A DNA stretch of 64,000 nt from Acridotheres tristis. Taxonomy: Eukaryota; Chordata; Aves; Passeriformes; Sturnidae. Position 1 is the stretch's first letter. Each line of letters starts with the position of its first letter. Of this stretch, positions 61,201 to 64,000 are shown one piece after another. Both the position numbers and the translations under genes were made by a program. Below the pieces are notes generated by a model. That model had not been told where the DNA came from. It saw only the letters and a list, made by a program, of their open reading frames with translations, and made no database searches. Location: assembly GCA_037013685.1 (NCBI GenBank), contig CM072885.1, positions 29,395,876 through 29,459,875 of the forward strand, in the 5' to 3' direction.

Positions 61201-64000
61201 GCAGGAGATTATGTTCCTTTGAGCCAAGAGTGTCCATTTCTGGTGTCCACCCATTAAGAAATTCAGAAGAATTCAATTGAGAATAGCATAAAAGAGTGTA
61301 GAAGAGAGGGAAGGAAGGGGGGAAAATTGTTTGAGAAAACCTTTAAAGGCTGTTTCCAGCAGCTTAGTGTGCTTAATTTAATGAAACCAAGGTTAGGAAT
61401 GTCATGAGCACATCTCAGAGAAGAATTTATTCCACCTGATCTTAGCTGATCCAGTGTCACCTAGTGTAAGTCACCTCTTCCAGGCCTCCTGTGTAACTGA
61501 ACGAAAGTGTCATCACCCCATGATGCTTTTCCTCCAGCAGAAAACAAATGTCCCAAACAACCTGGATAAATCATTATCTGTCTCCATGGGCTACAAGGGG
61601 AAAGTAAATGATTTATTCAGACTAGACACCTGATACTGAGACAAGTGAATTAAAAAGAGATAAATCCTCACATACACTGCATGGGAGCAAAGCTATGCAG
61701 TAGCTTACTGGAGCAGGCCAGGGTTTAATGAGATCTATCTGCTAAAAGTTGAAGGTGGACTAAATCAAGCTATAAATAAAGCAAAGGGCTTTAAAAACAC
61801 TACAGAATTTACTAGATTTACTAGAAAATGCAGCAGATCCTTCATGACTGATCACTTTAAACACAAGATTTGTTGGTTTTTTCCACAAAATGCTTTAGCT
61901 CAAAAAATTTATTTCACAAATCTCACATTAGTTTAGTAGTGAGATTCAATTGCCCTAAGTTAGGGATCTAAACATATATTATTTACAGCTCAAAACAGCC
62001 CCTCAGGCTGAAGTGCTTTCCTTAAAAAAATAAACACCTTCAGAGGATACTGTGTTCAATCCTAAAAACATGGCAGAGAAATTGTTTACCAGAGGCACCT
62101 GATTCTTTCCATGGTTTCTGAAGTGTGTGTCAGGCAATTCACATTGACTGATATGGGACAATGAACTTCTGTGTAGGTGAGATGATTTTCATACTGGATG
62201 ATATCCCCCTGGTCTGACAGCTCATTAAACTCTGACCAAAGTGACAGGCAGTGCTTTCACATCCAGCTTGTACCTACTTCTTCTTGCTCATGCAGATCTT
62301 GTCATAAAACACTGCAGAATTCCCTCAATTTCCCCTATGCATATAATTGTCTTTCAGTGCCCTTATATTTTTATGTTGAGTATTAAAATACAATTCTGTG
62401 CAGCTACATGACCATTTGGGAACAGCAATATTTTATTGATTTGATTCCAATGCCCATTCTAAGTGAGATTAACTTATTTCCAAGTTTTTTTATGGAAAAC
62501 AGAAAAAAACTAAGCAATTCCCAGTTTTCTACTCTAGAAAGTCTAGTAAAGCAGGATAAGCAGGACATTTTTATTAATGCATTCTTAGCTGCAGGAGTTC
62601 ATTTGAAGAATTGCCAGGCCTCTGTCATAATAGCATAAGGATAAAATAGTGATAATATATTCCCAGTCCACCATTAGAAAAGTATTTGTTCCACTTCTAT
62701 CCTGAATAATTTGAGGATACGTGGAAAGAATGCTCCTCCTGTCCTAGGCCTTGTCCTCTACTGTTCAGCCATTTGTTTAGAAAGAATCTAAAATGCAATT
62801 GCATGGTTATAGCTCATCTTAATGCAGTCAGACAAATTTTCCCTCTCCACTCTTCATGTATGTTTCACATTTTTAGAGGCGCAAAACAACCTCAGCATGC
62901 CATCTCATACAAAAAAGGAAAAAAAAAAGTCACTGAAAGCAGATGTTTCTTCTGACTCTTGGCTGATAAGACTGACTCTTTCTGAAGTCTCCAAATTGCC
63001 CTTCATATTAATTAAATGCAAAAGTGGTTTCGGAGTTTTTCTTGTAGGCTTTGAGTTCATGCACTGAATCAGTTCCAAAGGTGACAGTGAAAAGCTGCAA
63101 ACTATCCCCAGGATCAGGACCACTTTGTCTTTCCTGCAGAGATCCTCTGAGAGAAGAATCGGATTTTGCAGAGAGAAGTAGCATAGTCTGTGCAGAAGAA
63201 CCACATTTATCCCTCTGCTAAAATGCTTTATGCATCTGCAGCGCTGGGACTAGATTTGCCTCTGCATGCCAGTTTTTCAAAAGAAAAGCCTTGACTTTTC
63301 CAGATTAGCGGTGGAATATGTTTCAGCAAATCAGCCAGACAAGCAGATCAGATACGCTTCCATCTGTACTGAGCCTGGACATAAACCTTAAAAAATTCTT
63401 CCTTCACAAAAACTTCTGCACAGAGTATAACATCTCTCCACCATTGAGACAAGAAACCATAAATATAGGAAGTACATGGTAAAATGTACCCTGAGAAAAT
63501 CAGTGATAAGCATCACAAATTTGTGAGCAACACACAAGTTGAGGTCACCATGTCTTCGGGGCCATAGGACGTTTGTGCTCTGTGGAACAACTTGCAGCAA
63601 CAAGGCCATGTGAATTGACTCTGCTGGCCCTATTTCCCCATGGGGGCACTGGCAGGTTACAAAATGCAGAGGCTGAGCAATAGAGAAGAATAGAAGCATA
63701 CCTACATTAAAGTTCAGCAGAAAACTCCAGCCATCTCTTTAGCTGATGTCTACATCTGAACTGGTTATCTAGATTCCCTGGATAGCTGGTGAACAGAAGC
63801 ATTTGTCTGATACGAATTACATGCCCTACATGGCTCTTCTGACTACAAAGTACATCCCTTTGACTAGCTCAGTCACAGACTCCTATGAAACCTATCCCAG
63901 AGAAATTGTCTGACAGTGCAAAACCACCAGCACACAAAATTACCTGTGATAGAAGTATTAGGCACATCTTCTATTCTGTGTGCACAATTGTGGCTGAAAC
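58282..64000. other. Intergenic DNA, no gene recognised
   Basis: AT-rich DNA. The longest open frame (60673-61122, 149 codons) shows no domain, repeat or family resemblance. No RNA gene or intact mobile element was seen. Confidence 0.5.

Noticed and set aside
1..64000. CRISPR arrays, bacterial operons, tRNA or rRNA genes
   Set aside because: No regularly spaced repeats, no bacterial gene organisation and no tRNA-like arms were seen; everything is consistent with vertebrate nuclear DNA.

Overview
The window looks like nuclear DNA from a bird, most likely a songbird. It is AT-rich and gene-poor. It holds chicken-repeat-1 (CR1) LINE 3' ends at 29070-30080 and 57951-58281, with a worn one near 20165-20298. 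It also holds several LTR fragments of kinds I recognise from finch-type genomes. The only protein-coding gene I can identify is AMIGO2, whose vertebrate neighbours are SLC38A4 and PCED1B; I recognise no exon of either here.

Layout: 1-33.6 kb is intergenic DNA with retroelement relics. A nested LTR cluster lies at 23.96-26.2 kb, and a CR1 copy abutting an ERV-type fragment lies at 29.07-30.66 kb. A sharp CpG island at 33.66-34.68 kb contains a TATA-like box, GC boxes and a good splice donor, and I read it as the AMIGO2 promoter with a non-coding first exon. A 6.6 kb intron follows (34374-40989). The second exon starts at 40990 and carries the whole AMIGO2 reading frame (41063-42628), then a 3' UTR with a proximal and a distal poly(A) signal. 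From 44.5 kb to 64 kb the DNA is again intergenic, with LTRs at 56.2-56.9 and 57.35-57.7 kb and a CR1 end just after.

The most interesting signal is in the predicted spliced AMIGO2 leader. If the TATA-directed start and the splice are right, it has only two ATGs before the real start. Each opens a short upstream ORF. The first (18 codons, half arginine) ends in an ATGA overlap with the start of the second. The second (31 codons) runs across the splice junction and stops two bases before the AMIGO2 ATG. This arrangement suggests translational control by termination and reinitiation. I saw no bacterial, CRISPR or other exotic system.

Calls on repeats rest on recognition by eye and on terminal sequences and target-site duplications; no alignment was run.
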